The notes beneath the pieces were generated by a model. It saw nothing but the letters and a program-made list of their open reading frames with translations. It was not told the origin of the DNA and ran no database searches. From Lutraria lutraria (taxonomy: Eukaryota > Mollusca > Bivalvia > Venerida > Mactridae), in the NCBI GenBank assembly GCA_964023205.1, contig OZ026839.1:19374386-19438385 (forward strand): a stretch of 64,000 nt of DNA. Reading direction: 5' to 3'. Below, piece after piece: positions 45,920 to 56,537 of the stretch. Numbering within the stretch: the stretch's first letter is position 1; each line of letters opens with the position of its first letter. A program made the position numbers and the translations under genes.

Positions 45920-47110
45920 AATTTAGGCCTTATTCATACGTCGTGAAACCGTTTGCATTGTCTGGCCAACATTTTGTTATTGACATTTTTTACATGTTAT
46001 TAAGTAAATTACATTTTTCGATTGACAATTAGTATTATATTTCATATCAAATGTCCTTTTTGTGACAGAACTCGTAAATGTTGAACCAAAGTTGATTCTG
46101 GTACAGTGAGAACATCGTTTTTTACTACAACTCGTGCTGAAAAAATAATCACTTTATTCACTAGTATCATCAGTTTTAAGATCTGAACTAACTAAGAAGT
46201 CATACAAATTTTTAGGATGTCTGTAAGCAAGAATTGGCGTAAACGTTTTATGCACAAATTTAACATTTTCGTTCTTCGTTATATGTAGGAGGTCCCAGTA
46301 TCGATGTATGGTACTACCAATATCAGGTAAAGATGGATTGAATTCCACAGTAAATGGAAAGATGCGTTTTTTCTCTGAGACTGTAGATGATAGTGCATCT
46401 GTTTGTGATGTCTGTAAAACTTTTGTTAAGGCATTGTCTATCACGGACACAGGGAAGTTTCTGTCTATGAAAATTCACGTAGTTCATCAAGCGATGATTG
46501 AAATTTATCGTCATCCGATCTTATGCGTCAGTATCTCTTAGTCTGGCTATACGGTATGCCATCTTTACATTTCTTAGGGTGACACGAAGTATAATCCAAG
46601 TATTGGTGGTTATTGGTTTCCTTTATGTAGATATTTGCTTCAACATTCAGAGACTTATTTTTCGAAACTTGAACGTCCAGGAAAGAAACAGAAGTGTCTG
46701 ATATGGAGTATGTGAATTTGATGTTAGGATGAAAATTGTTGAGTTCACTGATAAAACTTTCCAATTCTTCAAATGAATGATCCCATATCATAAATATGTC
46801 GTCTAGAAATCTTAGCCACATGGATGGTTTGGCGTTTCTTAAATTAATAAAGTCTTTCTCTAACTTCCCAAAAATAGTGATGCATATGTCGGGGCCATGG
46901 AACTACCCTTTGCTGTACCCATTTTCTGTAAATAGAACTCGTTTCCAAATTTAAAATAGTTATTTTCCAGAACAATACCTATAAGAAATGTAATTTCTTG
47001 AATCGATAAGTTACTTCCATGTAGACCATTTTTTTCTAAAAACGATTTGCAAGCGTAAATTCAATCATTGTTTGGAATATTAGTGTAAAGATACGTCTAG
47101 TGTTAAAAAA
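45920..47110 (-). pseudogene. Penelope-like reverse transcriptase with linker remnant, decayed
   Basis: Read on the minus strand from about 47110 down: a degenerate DVSL-TNIPNND (frameshifted), then KSFLEKNGLHG, FYLQKMGTAKGSSMAPTYAS (RT motif like GTAMGT-MAPSYANLF), LEKDFINLRN, then MWLRFLDDIFMIWDHS (catalytic DD motif), FLDVQV, KETNNHQYLDYTSCHPKKCK and IPYSQTKRY. The 46154-46450 part holds FNPSLPDIG and YRHPKNLYDFLV, as in the C-terminal RT region. Below 46150 a cysteine linker (CSKKRCSHC) and KNVIYLITCKKCQ followed by a stop and NVGQT give the start of a GIY-YIG-like endonuclease. Several stops and frameshifts: inactive. This motif order is specific to Penelope-like elements. Confidence 0.8.
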
Positions 47111-47111
47111 T

Positions 47112-47557
47112 ATGTGTTTTTTCTTAAGGTATTAGATGTATAATGCATTACCTCCATTCTGAAAAGGGTTGTGGACATGCATCTTCGTTTCTGCATCGTT
47201 GGTACTGTACGGTCTGAGACACATTTTCCGAAAATTGTAGCAATTTTTGATAGTATTTATGTAATTCTTACTACAATATCACATTGCATTAAGCATTATG
47301 ACCAACAAAATAACAAACACTAGTTAAATTTGAAGAATGGCCATTGCATTTATAATATGTGGTGTACGAATTTCGGACGACAAATTTCGGATAACATGGT
47401 GAAACTATATATCACTCTGATGTGTATTTAATGAAGATCTTTTCTAATTGTCGTGTCTTATCTCTGATCCATCATCATGTGACACATATTTAAGATTAAT
47501 TCTCTATTTTTCGGGAAACAGTGTAAGTTTTAAGAAAGTCATAGTTCAGCTAGTTTA
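47112..47557. other. Penelope-element flank, no gene seen
   Basis: AT-rich, without recognisable coding motifs; probably the decayed N-terminal part of the Penelope-like element. Confidence 0.4.
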
Positions 47558-47564
47558 TGTAAAA

Positions 47565-48068
47565 CAAGGACTTATATACATACATGGATTCGCAACTGCT
47601 AAAAATAGCTCAAACAATATCGTTCGGCGATCCCACAATGCATTGCTATATACTCGGCAATGTCCGACAGCTGTAATTGGGTGTTTACGAATTTGATTAT
47701 ACTAAAAAACTCTGGCAATTGGGCACGGGAAATTGGTAAAGGATGCAACAAATTCCTTAAAGATATTGAGATACATTTATAATCCACAAAGTCTAAGTAT
47801 AAGCATTGAAAAAGGCATCAGTCGAACATTTTAAATTCCAAGATGGCGGACATCTATTATAATCTTTTCGTCTCCAAGATTAAACATTCGGAATACCACG
47901 GATATTTTCGCTGTTTTTATCATTCGGATTATCACGGATTTTTCGTATTTTCGCTTTTGTAAACAATAGCTTGTATTCCCGTTGATTCACGTCTTATTAT
48001 CGCGGGATTTGATTACTTTAAACGGTTAATACGGAAGTTGCGAATCCATGTATGTATATAAGTCCTTG
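47565..48068. mobile_element. MITE 'CAAGGACTT', copy A (504 bp)
   Basis: Perfect or near-perfect TIR of about 33 bp: CAAGGACTTATATACATACA then TGGATTCGCAACT, with its inverse at 48036-48068. Flanked by TGTAAAA (47558-47564 and 48069-48075). A second copy in opposite orientation is at 56538-57055. The interior carries CCAAGATGGCGGACAT, a YY1-type motif, and mirror-like CGGA/ATATCACGGA blocks. Superfamily unknown; the target duplication is 6-7 bp. Confidence 0.85.
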
Positions 48069-48789
48069 TGTAAAATTGGATTCCAAATTTTGAAGTTCAT
48101 AAAACATTTTAATAATATTGCAGTGATATAATAGGGTTTTGTTTAACATACATGTATATGTGGCCAACAAATTGAAGTCAATTTTTAATTTAGGATGGAG
48201 ATTGTACTCCTGTCCTGTCAAACAGCAAATCAAGCAAATAATTCAATGCAATAATGTAATATTGATGACTAATGATTTGCTTTTGGGTGTGGATTTGCTT
48301 CATAGACAAAAATGAAAATTCAAGGCTAAATGGATTCAAAACAGCTTTAAAGTTTATAAAGCTATATCTGACGGTCATTTAATGTCAAAATAATTATTTT
48401 GATTGTATCTATACTAAATTCATTACATTACATGATGGTCAGGATTCAAATAAGTTGATATTGTTGCGGACAACTTAGATTTTGGGGTCTACTTGTCTGG
48501 TGACAAGATCAACAGGTACATGGACTAAACTATAAAGTTATCCTAGATCGTCACAGAAAAAATGTCTTCTTTATGCTATCTTCAGAGCACTGGAATAAAT
48601 GAGAGGAAAGAGTTTGCTAAAATGTTAATTATTATAGTTTGATGTTGTATAAGTTTACTAATAGTCTCACTGCTATATAGAAATAGATCATTTTAGTTCG
48701 GACTAGTGAATTTGGATTCGGGCTAGCGAAATTTTTAAGCTGGTAGCCTGACTGGGCTAGTGCGAATAATTATAAGAGTATAAATTATA

Positions 48790-49555
48790 TTATGAGAGTA
48801 TAAAATATTTATATGATATGAGTAATACACATTCAGATTTTTTTATATATCATAATTCTATAGGAAATATTTGTATTTTATATCTGTATAGTACTATAAC
48901 TCAATTCCAAATTTCAGTCATCACCATTAGCCAATCAAATGGCCAGGATTAGCCAAACTAGTAATAGACTTACACTTAAAAGAGTTCTTTAGTAATCATT
49001 CAGAAAATGACGTTAATGACTTTGAAACAAATGACAGTTTTCATGACCTCGCGTTTTTCAATAAATCTAAATCTAATTAGTGTTCAATTAAAAAATAACT
49101 AGAAAATTAACAAGAAAAACTATAACAAAACGTTATAGGAAGACGTATTACAAGAAGTATATTTGTTTATGTTTTTTGTATGAAGTTGCTTTTTTCATAA
49201 AGGATATTGTCTGTATATTTTATTCAATCCTCCATTAAGGAGAGTATAAAATATTTACATGATATGAGTAATACACATTATAATGTCAATCATGAGTATT
49301 TGACAAATGAATAAGTTCATATATATAGTTCACAAGCACATGGTTACATCATACCCTACGTATCAATCAAATAGAATCAACCCTAAATGTTAACGAATTC
49401 ACCATAAATCTGAGCACTATCATACAAGCAAATTGAACTTCAAATATCTAGGCAATGCCTTCATGATTTACTTACCTGTCAACTATTAATAGATTCAGTC
49501 ATCACCATTAGCCAATCAAATGGCCAGGATTAGCCAAACTAGTAATAGACACTAC
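48790..49555 (+). repeat. Direct duplication of two blocks across the Penelope insertion edge
   Basis: GAGTATAAAATATTTATATG... (48799) and AGAGTATAAAATATTTACAT (49240) match. So do TCATCACCATTAGCCAATCA (48919 and 49500) with TGGCCAGGATTAGCCAAACT following. One block also matches 42945-43015 inverted (TTTCCTATAGAATTATGATA). One set lies inside and one outside the 49079-49091 boundary. Confidence 0.55.
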
Positions 49556-49850
49556 ACTATATACTCGCAAACAGCTATAATAAACTAATACTCATAAGTA
49601 TAATTTGTCTAGAAACAGACTTGAATGGTAGAAAGTTAGATATATCTTTTAAGGTTAATATGGTATATTCTGTTTAAAGATCAGATGTGTATTCTTAAGC
49701 ACCGGGTGTTTTGAGGGAAACTAGTACAAAAGTAGTGATTTTATTTCCCAAATTAATGGGAAATCTGTTACTATATTTAGAAACAGATTTCCCGTTCGGG
49801 AAATAGGGGAAACCCCACTTTCTGAAATTCTGATATCCCCTACTGACTAG
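49092..49850 (-). repeat. Repeat R, copy 2, second part
   Basis: Inverted match to 38560-40030 without its nested transposons: AAAAAATAACTAGAAAAT, CACCGGGTGTTTTGAGGG, AAGTAGTGATTTTATTTCCC, GGGGAAACCCCACTTTC. So the TA element 38590-39789 entered copy 1 after the copies separated, or copy 2 never had it. Confidence 0.65.
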
Positions 49851-50003
49851 TCTATACTGTGTTTAGTGTTGAACCTGTCTAACTTATAAGAATTCAATAA
49901 GTATTGATAGAACAATACAGAAAATTGGACATATTTTTAAGTAATTATAATAATATGTTTAAAGATATAACAGTTAAACTAAAAAATAGTGCACAAAATA
50001 TAC

Positions 50004-50116
50004 CTGATTTTGTTGTTTACCAAGTCTGACTGAACATTTGTGCTTCTTGTGTTCTATAAATAATTCAATATCACTGAACTGTACTCGGCAAAGTCCACAA
50101 ATATGAATATCTTCAC
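50004..50116 (-). CDS. zfp64: ZFP64-like protein, exon 1 of those found: finger 1
   Basis: 113-bp exon. Acceptor TTCTTTTTTATGTAG above 50116; donor AATCAG|GTATAT below 50004. It starts with two bases of a codon (phase 1, probably GGT) and ends in phase 0. It codes GEDIHICGLCRVQFSDIELF then IEHKKHKCSVRLGKQQNQ. The DIHICG-C-x2-C start, a short EHKKHKC ending and its place as first finger match the N-terminal finger of ZFP64. The 5' coding exon, with the start codon, must lie at higher coordinates; I found no candidate up to 64000. It may be tiny or beyond the window. Confidence 0.88.
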
Positions 50117-50182
50117 CTACATAAAAAAGAATGAAAGAGAAACTCATTGTTTCACAATCATGAAAGGGGTCATAAATGTATT

Positions 50183-50337
50183 GGCAGGTTTTTCAGCCAG
50201 ATAGTTTAAAAAATATATGTGACTGTGTTTCAAACATGATGTTACGGCTTTCTACAACAAAAGCCATATTACGACAACTCATTGTCTGTTATATTTTTTA
50301 AAGCTACAAGCTTCTCCAGTCTCCATCACCACGACAC
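50183..50337 (+). repeat. Single copy of the 160-bp 'U160' unit
   Basis: It begins GGCAGGTTTTTCAGCCAGAT and ends TCCATCACCACGACAC, followed by AAATAA. The same unit occurs in full and in truncated copies at 58213-59406. It contains an AACAAAAGCC/AATAAAAGCC polyadenylation-like stretch. It lies 67 bp upstream of the zinc-finger exon. Confidence 0.8.
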
Positions 50338-50884
50338 AAATAATATTATGAAACTGGAAAGTAGGCAGTGTAGGGTGTGGTGGACCTCCTACGATTTTTA
50401 ATTTGAAGAAGTGAAATGGTGCATTCTGGTAAGTTTTGGGTCCATTTTCTACCTCATTTAATAACTGAAGTCTAACTAATTAGACTGTTAATGACAAACA
50501 AAGAATTACATATTTGTGTGTGGAAAATTCCAAATTTCAGTAGGTAGGAAACATGTTTCTATACTCATATGAGCATGAATTATTCCAACATACCTATTCT
50601 GAAAGGTGCATTTAATTTATGTTTTGTTTCTCCAAATATTTCTCAATGGAAAACGAAACCAATGTAATGGTGGATAACTGCATGTGTCATGATAAAAATC
50701 GCCTATTCTTGAAAGTTTTGAAACAAGCAACCATTGAAATTGAGCTATACTTCATTTTGGATGCATTCAAAATCATAAGTCAATAAATAAAAACTGCATT
50801 TGTGCATTTTTGTGCATTTTTGTGCATTATGATCGAATCAAATTATGGAAATATCAAAATATCTGTATGATTATAATGATTGTA

Positions 50885-50933
50885 TTGGCCTTTACCTTTC
50901 ATATATCTTTAACATATGAAAGGTAAAGGCCAA
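50885..50933. repeat. Perfect 20-bp hairpin
   Basis: TTGGCCTTTACCTTTCATAT (50885-50904), loop ATCTTTAAC (9 bases), then the exact reverse complement (50914-50933). No mismatch in 20 bp. It lies just beyond the exon at 50004 on the upstream side. It could be a tiny MITE, a foldback, or a small-RNA precursor; the sequence alone does not decide. Confidence 0.9.
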
Positions 50934-50992
50934 CACAAATCAGTAGTCTTATGAGGCCCAGAGCTACAGACCTTAAGGTGGAACCAAACGAT

Positions 50993-53071
50993 TGAAATAA
51001 CGTCGTTTTCGACGTCAACGCGGTTATTTTTATGGTATTTATAGTGCCTCTCTGAAATACCTATCGCTCTATCAATTTATGTAGATATATAATGAAATAA
51101 ATATCTAATAGCAGAGAATAAAAATTACCTACGCGTAGGTATAAATTTGATGTTCATGATTTAATTATAAGTGCAAGTAAATGATTTTAAATGTAAAGTT
51201 TAGTGTTTTTTTCTTCTCACTTTCAGACTTAAATTATTTTTATTAAAAATCTGCCCGAGGGATTTTTTTTATTTTTGTCTAGAATATAGTTTGATGTGTC
51301 ATCTACTGTTCTTGTAAATTTTAAGAAAATCTATTGAGCCGTTTTTATTTTATTAAGGCTTTAAATGATAGCATTACCTTATAAAACGCCCATTCGCTTT
51401 CAAGAACGTCGTTTCAAACACACGTCATGTTTCGATATCTAATGCGTAATTACATCTATTTTATTTACTGTACACAATGATCTAAAATGATTTTCTGGAA
51501 TTAATGATACATTGTCTGTCAGTAACCCTAATCACATTGCCATTCTTTTCAGATAACAATAAACACATTACATTATCATTTTAGCGTGCTTAATTTTGTG
51601 TACATATGCAAATATAAATAATGTGACAAAATTGCAAAACTTGACCGCTCTAGTGAACTAAAATGGAAGATAATTGCGATTATTATTTCCATTTTTTGTA
51701 TAAAAAACAAGATTCCATGATTTACATAATATGATTATTATATTATGATTGAGATGTGTAGTTAGTTGCGTTGTTTTAATGATAGGCATTCTATGTATGT
51801 TTATTTTTGGGGGTAAATATTAATTATGACTTATAAAAACAGATTTACGACCGCGTTGTGATAGCGCATAAATTTATGATATAGATTCTTATAAGCGAAG
51901 ATGATAGCTATAGTACAATGTATGTGAAAAATACATACATGACAGGGCTTTTTTTCACAGGTTGGGGAAGGGGCCTTTTCCTTAAATTTGGGGAAAAATA
52001 ACGCATACTTTTTGCAAAAGGGGAAGAAAAAACTTGATGTAAATAGAATTTTAGGGGAAAACTGCATGATTTTAAAGAATTTTCTAGAGGGGAAGACGCC
52101 TATTAACGGACCCTGCTATAGAAGGAAAAAAAGCCCTGCATGATTACAACAAACGAGTCTGTTGTTTAGATTTGATTAAAATGCATGATGTCATCAGAAC
52201 TTTCAAGTGTAAGCCCGATTCTCACTGTCACAGTGCTGGTCCCGTGGCCTCTCTGTGGCATATAACCGGTATATCGACCTTAAATGTCTACCACGCATGT
52301 AGTGCTTACCAATAATTCGGAACACTAGCTAATACCTAGTGTATATCATGCTACAGCCAGGTACAACACCGGACCTACCTCGGTTCTGCTCCGGAATTTT
52401 AAGGATTAAGCCGGTTCTTAATATTTTCCCGGTAAGCCCTGGTTGTATTATGTATTAAACATTTTAACAAATACGGGACTGTTTGCCCGATAGCACCAGA
52501 ACAACAAGGTCCATCCAGGACTGCCATGGATGATTACAATGTCCCCAGGGTTGTACTCCTGGTTTGACAGGGTTTCGCCAGGTCACTCATCCAGGACCAA
52601 CAGAGAGTCAACCCGGAACAGAGAGAACAGCGCTGTACACAGTGTGTCAAACGACATTCTTGTAGGCGAATGAGCGTTTTGTAAGGTAACGCTATATAGT
52701 GAAGATTGGATAAAATAAAAACGGCTCGATAGATTTTCTTAAAATTTACAAGAACAGTAGATGACACATCAAACTATATTCTAGACAAAAATTAAAAAAA
52801 TCCCTCGGGCAGATTTTAATAAAAATAATTTAAGTCTGAAAGTGAGAAGAAAAAAACACTACACTTGACATTTAAAATCGTCTTACTTGCACTTATAATT
52901 AAATCAGGAACATCAAATTTATACCTACGCGTAGGTAATTTTATTCTCCGCTATTAAATATTTTTTTCCCTTTAATATCTACATAAATTGATAGAGCAAT
53001 AGGTATTTTCAGAGAGGCACTAAAAATACCGTAAAAACAACCGTTTTGACGTCGAAAACGACGTTATTTCA
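50993..53071. mobile_element. Long-TIR element, 2.08 kb with 430-bp arms
   Basis: 50993-51425 and 52642-53071 are inverted copies with about 85-90 percent apparent identity. The ends are TGAAATAACGTCGTTTTCGA-CGTC; internal landmarks are CCTACGCGTAGGTA, AATCTGCCCGAGGGATTTT and GTCTAGAATATAGTTTGATG. Each end has its own palindrome (ACGTCG-TTTT-CGACGT). The 1.2-kb middle holds another MITE (51943-52138) and no recognised gene. CCAAACGAT and CCAAATACT flank it, which may be a decayed 9-bp duplication of Mutator type (weak). Confidence 0.75.
51943..52138. mobile_element. MITE with CAGGGCTTTTTTTC ends, 196 bp
   Basis: CAGGGCTTTTTTTC (51943) and GAAAAAAAGCCCTG-type end (52138) are inverted. CATGA occurs on both sides. 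hAT-like ends. Inserted in the middle of the 50993-53071 element. Confidence 0.7.
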
Positions 53072-53399
53072 CCAAATACTACTTCATTTTATCATGACGA
53101 CATCAATCTATCTGACTCAGATTATGAGCCGTCTGATTCTGAAGATAAAATTTGCAATATTCCATTATTTGTGTACGAAACGACCAAGGACGAATGATCA
53201 TCATAAAAATGTTCTCCGTTCATCTTGCAGCAAAAAGCTCGTAATGTAATACATCTTCCACGAAGAAACATTTATTCCATTCGTCAGGAGAAAAAAACTA
53301 GATGAGGTAACTTTTATTCCACTTACAACACTCCGGTAAAGTATTCATTGTTTTCACTTTGGTCGGCATTAATTCTACCGTATTGAAGGGAATGACAGA
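53072..53399. other. No gene seen
   Basis: A short open frame (53046-53249) overlaps the inverted arm and is not recognised. Confidence 0.4.
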
Positions 53400-55412
53400 C
53401 GTTTCGGTCCCGACCGTTTCGGTCTCGATACGTTTCACATATCATATTTACGTAAACAGTTAGTTGTTGTAGATACTTGTAGATAGTTATGTTTTTTTGT
53501 ATGTGTGTATGTTGAAATCATTATTTTGTTGAAATCATTACCCAGATTCTAATGTGTGTGATGTTTTTTCATAAGTACCTTGCATTGATTTATGTTATTG
53601 ATAAATAAAAAGAAAGTATGATTATAACAGATTGAAAAAAAAATCCTATTTAAGTACCTTAAATTTGTTAAATTAGAAAAAACAAAAAAACTCGTGTGCG
53701 CGCTTTAAAGCCAAGCAAAATAACTATTTATAGTCATGAGCGTTATGAGTACATAATATATTCATATTACGTATAACACATGAAAGAAATATAGAAAACA
53801 TGCAAAAAATATGTATACTGAAAATTTTAGGACGTAGGACAGATGTTGCGTTGTGAAAATGCATTTAATTAAAAAACGTAACAGAACATGATTTTATGTA
53901 GTAAATTATACATAACATAGTATATCTTTATATAAATTAGAAACTGGGTAATGACGTCAACAAAATAATGTTTACATCATATCCACATAAAAATACATAT
54001 ATATCACGATGTTTAAATAAAAAAAAAAGGAAATTATTCAAATCAACGCTATAATGGATCAAATTACATATAATCACACCTATATAACATAAATGCACGT
54101 AAACCACGAGCAGAGCATAATTTGAAACCCGATATTGTTCATCATACAATTACATCTCAAATTCTCAATAACTTACGATAATATATTTCACTATTAAAAA
54201 CTTATTCTAAATACTATAATATCGTGTACGAAATAATAAAGTATTTCTTTGCAATACAATATACATTTAATATGATAGATAAGTTTAATAATTCCTGTGC
54301 ATTTACAAATATGAGGACATATAATTATTAAGTTCAAACAGACAGTGTGACATAATCAAAATCAATTGCAAATACATTTCACATAAATGCTAATACGTAT
54401 ACATTGGTATATTAATATAAAATCATTAACTATGCATTTTGCGTATATTTTTTTTCTGAATATATTATTTTCTCAAATCCACATAAATACTAAATACTAA
54501 CACAAAATGATATTCATCCTCTAACTTATTACATATTATACATTTTCCATCATCAACTGGAATTTTTACTGGTTTTACCAATTTACCTGCTTCTATTAAT
54601 AATTTATGAGATGAAACTCTGAGACGACTTAAATTTAAGCTAGACAAAATTTATTTAATATCACTTTATACTTCAATCCCGCTTTCCGAACAACGAATTC
54701 AATGATCATTATTATTTCATCATACCAAACATGTTATACACTTGTTAAACAGTAAATAAAAGAATGTTCTACTTTTGATAGCTATTTATTAAAGTTGCTC
54801 AAAATCAACGATTTTTTTTCATTATTTCTATTGTGATTCTTCATGAATTTACACAAAAAGTATCTGCACCAAAACAGGGATGCTATATTACATATAGCAT
54901 CCCTGACCAAAATAAATAAGTAATTTGTACTCACCAGTGTTACATAAAATTGTTAGTAAATTATTCACACGTACATACAGGTCTGTTCCTTTGATGATCT
55001 TGTAAAACAGTGGTGTTAATTTATAGATAATATTGTAAAAGTGTATACTTTAATTGCAATTCTTAAACACCTTTGATATTAATTTACCACACCCACTGTT
55101 CCTGATTATGTTTGTCTTGTAATTGGCCAGACAAACTGTTCCTGATTAATGTTTGTCGGGAAATAATTGCACTTTAACTACATGTTTCAACATTCATTCA
55201 TTTATACATGAACAACAACATGTATTAATATTCAATATTCTTTTGTATTTTTTTTTTTTAATATTAATATTAGATGTCAAAATAATGCAATTAAGTCGTA
55301 CATTCTAAAAAAATATACATTCAGGGAGGCCGAAACGTATCAGGACCGAAACGGCTACTAAATATTATTGAGGCCGAAACGTATCGAGGCCGAAACGTAT
55401 GGATACCATTGA
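53400..55412. mobile_element. Element with iterated CCGAAACGTATC ends, carrying a LINE fragment
   Basis: At the right end GGCCGAAACGTATC occurs at about 55328, 55372 and 55389, with GGACCGAAACGG at about 55342. At the left the inverse occurs (GTTTCGGTCCCGACCGTTTC, GGTCTCGATACGTTTCAC at 53400-53437). So both ends carry inverted arrays of a 14-16 bp motif, like the subterminal repeats bound by some transposases. Between them is AT-rich DNA and a LINE remnant. Confidence 0.5.
54430..54660 (-). pseudogene. LINE reverse-transcriptase ORF2 C-terminal remnant
   Basis: Minus-strand LSRLRVSSHKLLIEAGKLVK, IPVDDGKCIICNKLEDEYHF, then VFSIYVDLRK and a stop. The pattern RxSSHxLxIExG...CxxC...EDExHFxxxCxxYxxLR is the C-terminal zinc-binding-like region of many invertebrate LINE ORF2 proteins. 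The Cys after HFVL is lost. Truncated on both sides. Confidence 0.6.
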
Positions 55413-55439
55413 AGGTACAAGCCGCATTGAAGTTACACT

Positions 55440-55532
55440 GAATAATACATGAGGGGGCGTGGCTGATTTACGCAGATGTAGCGTTCTATACATGTATAGC
55501 GTGACGTCACTACCGTAGTGTACACATTGTAG
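55440..55532. promoter_or_regulatory. Possible promoter of the FLYWCH-type gene
   Basis: GGGGGCGTGGC (GC/KLF-type), and AGCGTGACGTCACTACCG (perfect CRE TGACGTCA at 55501-55508) lie within 95 bp upstream of the ATG at 55533. Such a CRE close to a start is typical of housekeeping-type animal promoters. Inference only. Confidence 0.4.
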
Positions 55533-56319
55533 ATGCAGTGGACATGTCCAGTCTGCAGTATCCAGCAGTGCGTTCAGTTAAAGAAAACGTTATTACAAAA
55601 CGGTTGCAAACAGACGCTTATGTTTTTAACTGAACGGACTGTTTGCAAAAACCGTTCGCAAACGTTTGCAAACACAAAAAGAGTTAGATCTAGTGCGAAG
55701 AAAACGGTATGGGCAATGTGTAAAACGCGGATCCACGGATCCAAGATATAAAATATTGGGGAAACAAAGGGGTGTTACGGATCCATTATTTATTAATTGA
55801 CAGAATAAGACCAATTTGGTACCGAATTAAAGCTGAATATTGTAACTTTGTGTACATCCGGATCCGAACCCGCGGATCCGCGTTTTACAACTGGCCGTAC
55901 GCCATCTTGAAACATAACAAATCGTTCAGTTAGACTGTTTCTGTTACAAATCGTTTGCGGCAAGCGTTTTTCTTAGCTGAACGCACTGCAGGACCCCACT
56001 GTCAGGATACATAACTCAACAGTGATTGACGATCAGCTACCACCACCACCAATGGATGTTGACGTATCACCAAAAGACACCAATGCGAGGGATGGATATA
56101 TCGGGTAACAGGAGATGTGTTATCCCTGACATATCTTTTGATGTGACAGGGCGGGGATTCAATCAACCAAACGCCCCGATGGAAGAGTCACTCGCTGACA
56201 GAGTGCTGACAGACGACATCCCCGAAAACACACCCGTCACATACGAGATCGTGGAGTACGGGACGAATAGGGGAGCCCCGAAGCTCGTCGATCAGTAGTG
56301 ACGGTTTCACCTACACGAG
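55533..56319 (+). pseudogene. FLYWCH-type zinc-finger gene exon, broken by a MITE and frameshifts
   Basis: ATG 55533 opens MQWTCPVCSIQ; after skipping the MITE (55566-55988) and one CAG it continues DPTVRIHNSTVIDDQLPPPP, MDVDVSPKDTNARD. A frameshift near 56093 moves to DISGNRRCVIPDISFDVTG... and ADRVLTDDIPENTPVTYEIV, EYGTNRGAPKLVDQ. Another frameshift near 56292 leads to SDGFTYTRG and a donor GGG|GTAAAA (56319). GAPKLVD-x-GFTYTR is the first half of a FLYWCH zinc finger; the W and Cys/His part would be in a following exon, not found. CxxC at the N-terminus. The sum of defects says pseudogene, unless assembly errors explain some. Confidence 0.6.
55566..55988. mobile_element. MITE with CAGTGCGTTCAG ends, 423 bp, 3-bp duplication
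   Basis: CAGTGCGTTCAGTTAAAGAA and the inverse end TTCTTAGCTGAACGCACTG (55970-55988); inner GTTTGCAAACAGACG / CGTTTGCGG symmetry. CAG flanks on both sides (55563-55565 and 55989-55991). Removing it and one CAG restores a continuous frame, which proves the insertion. Confidence 0.85.
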
Positions 56320-56537
56320 AGGGGTAAAAACTTTAATATAAACAGAATTCAATTGTGCATCATAGTATATCGTGTCGTCTTATAAATGTTTTCGAAGTTC
56401 TTATGTTTTCGACGGTTTTAATTTTCACAAGATTGCGTCACGATCACGCGAGATTTCTTTTAGCCCCGCAACTCCGGATTGTAACGATACTAGTTGCCGA
56501 ACAAACGTCAAATGGTTGAAAATGGAAATTCGGAAGG

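Larger units (their letters stand above)
42742..49078 (-). mobile_element. Penelope-like element insertion, 6.3 kb, with later inserts
   Basis: Repeat R copy 2 is interrupted exactly here, flanked by a 13-bp direct repeat AGTGTTCAATTAA. The segment contains Penelope-type reverse transcriptase and linker remnants on the minus strand (45920-47110). Near its left edge, on the minus strand, is CTGACGAAGGCGCAATGCCG, a type of motif often seen near Penelope-element termini (recall). Later inserts inside it include the family B array (43533-45551), a small TIR element (45558-45911) and a MITE (47565-48068). Subtracting these leaves about 3.5 kb, a plausible size for a Penelope-like element. Confidence 0.6.

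Noticed and set aside
56026..56298. A 90-residue gene starting MTISYHHH
   Set aside because: It is only the middle of the FLYWCH-type exon, opened by a frameshift; the original start is at 55533.
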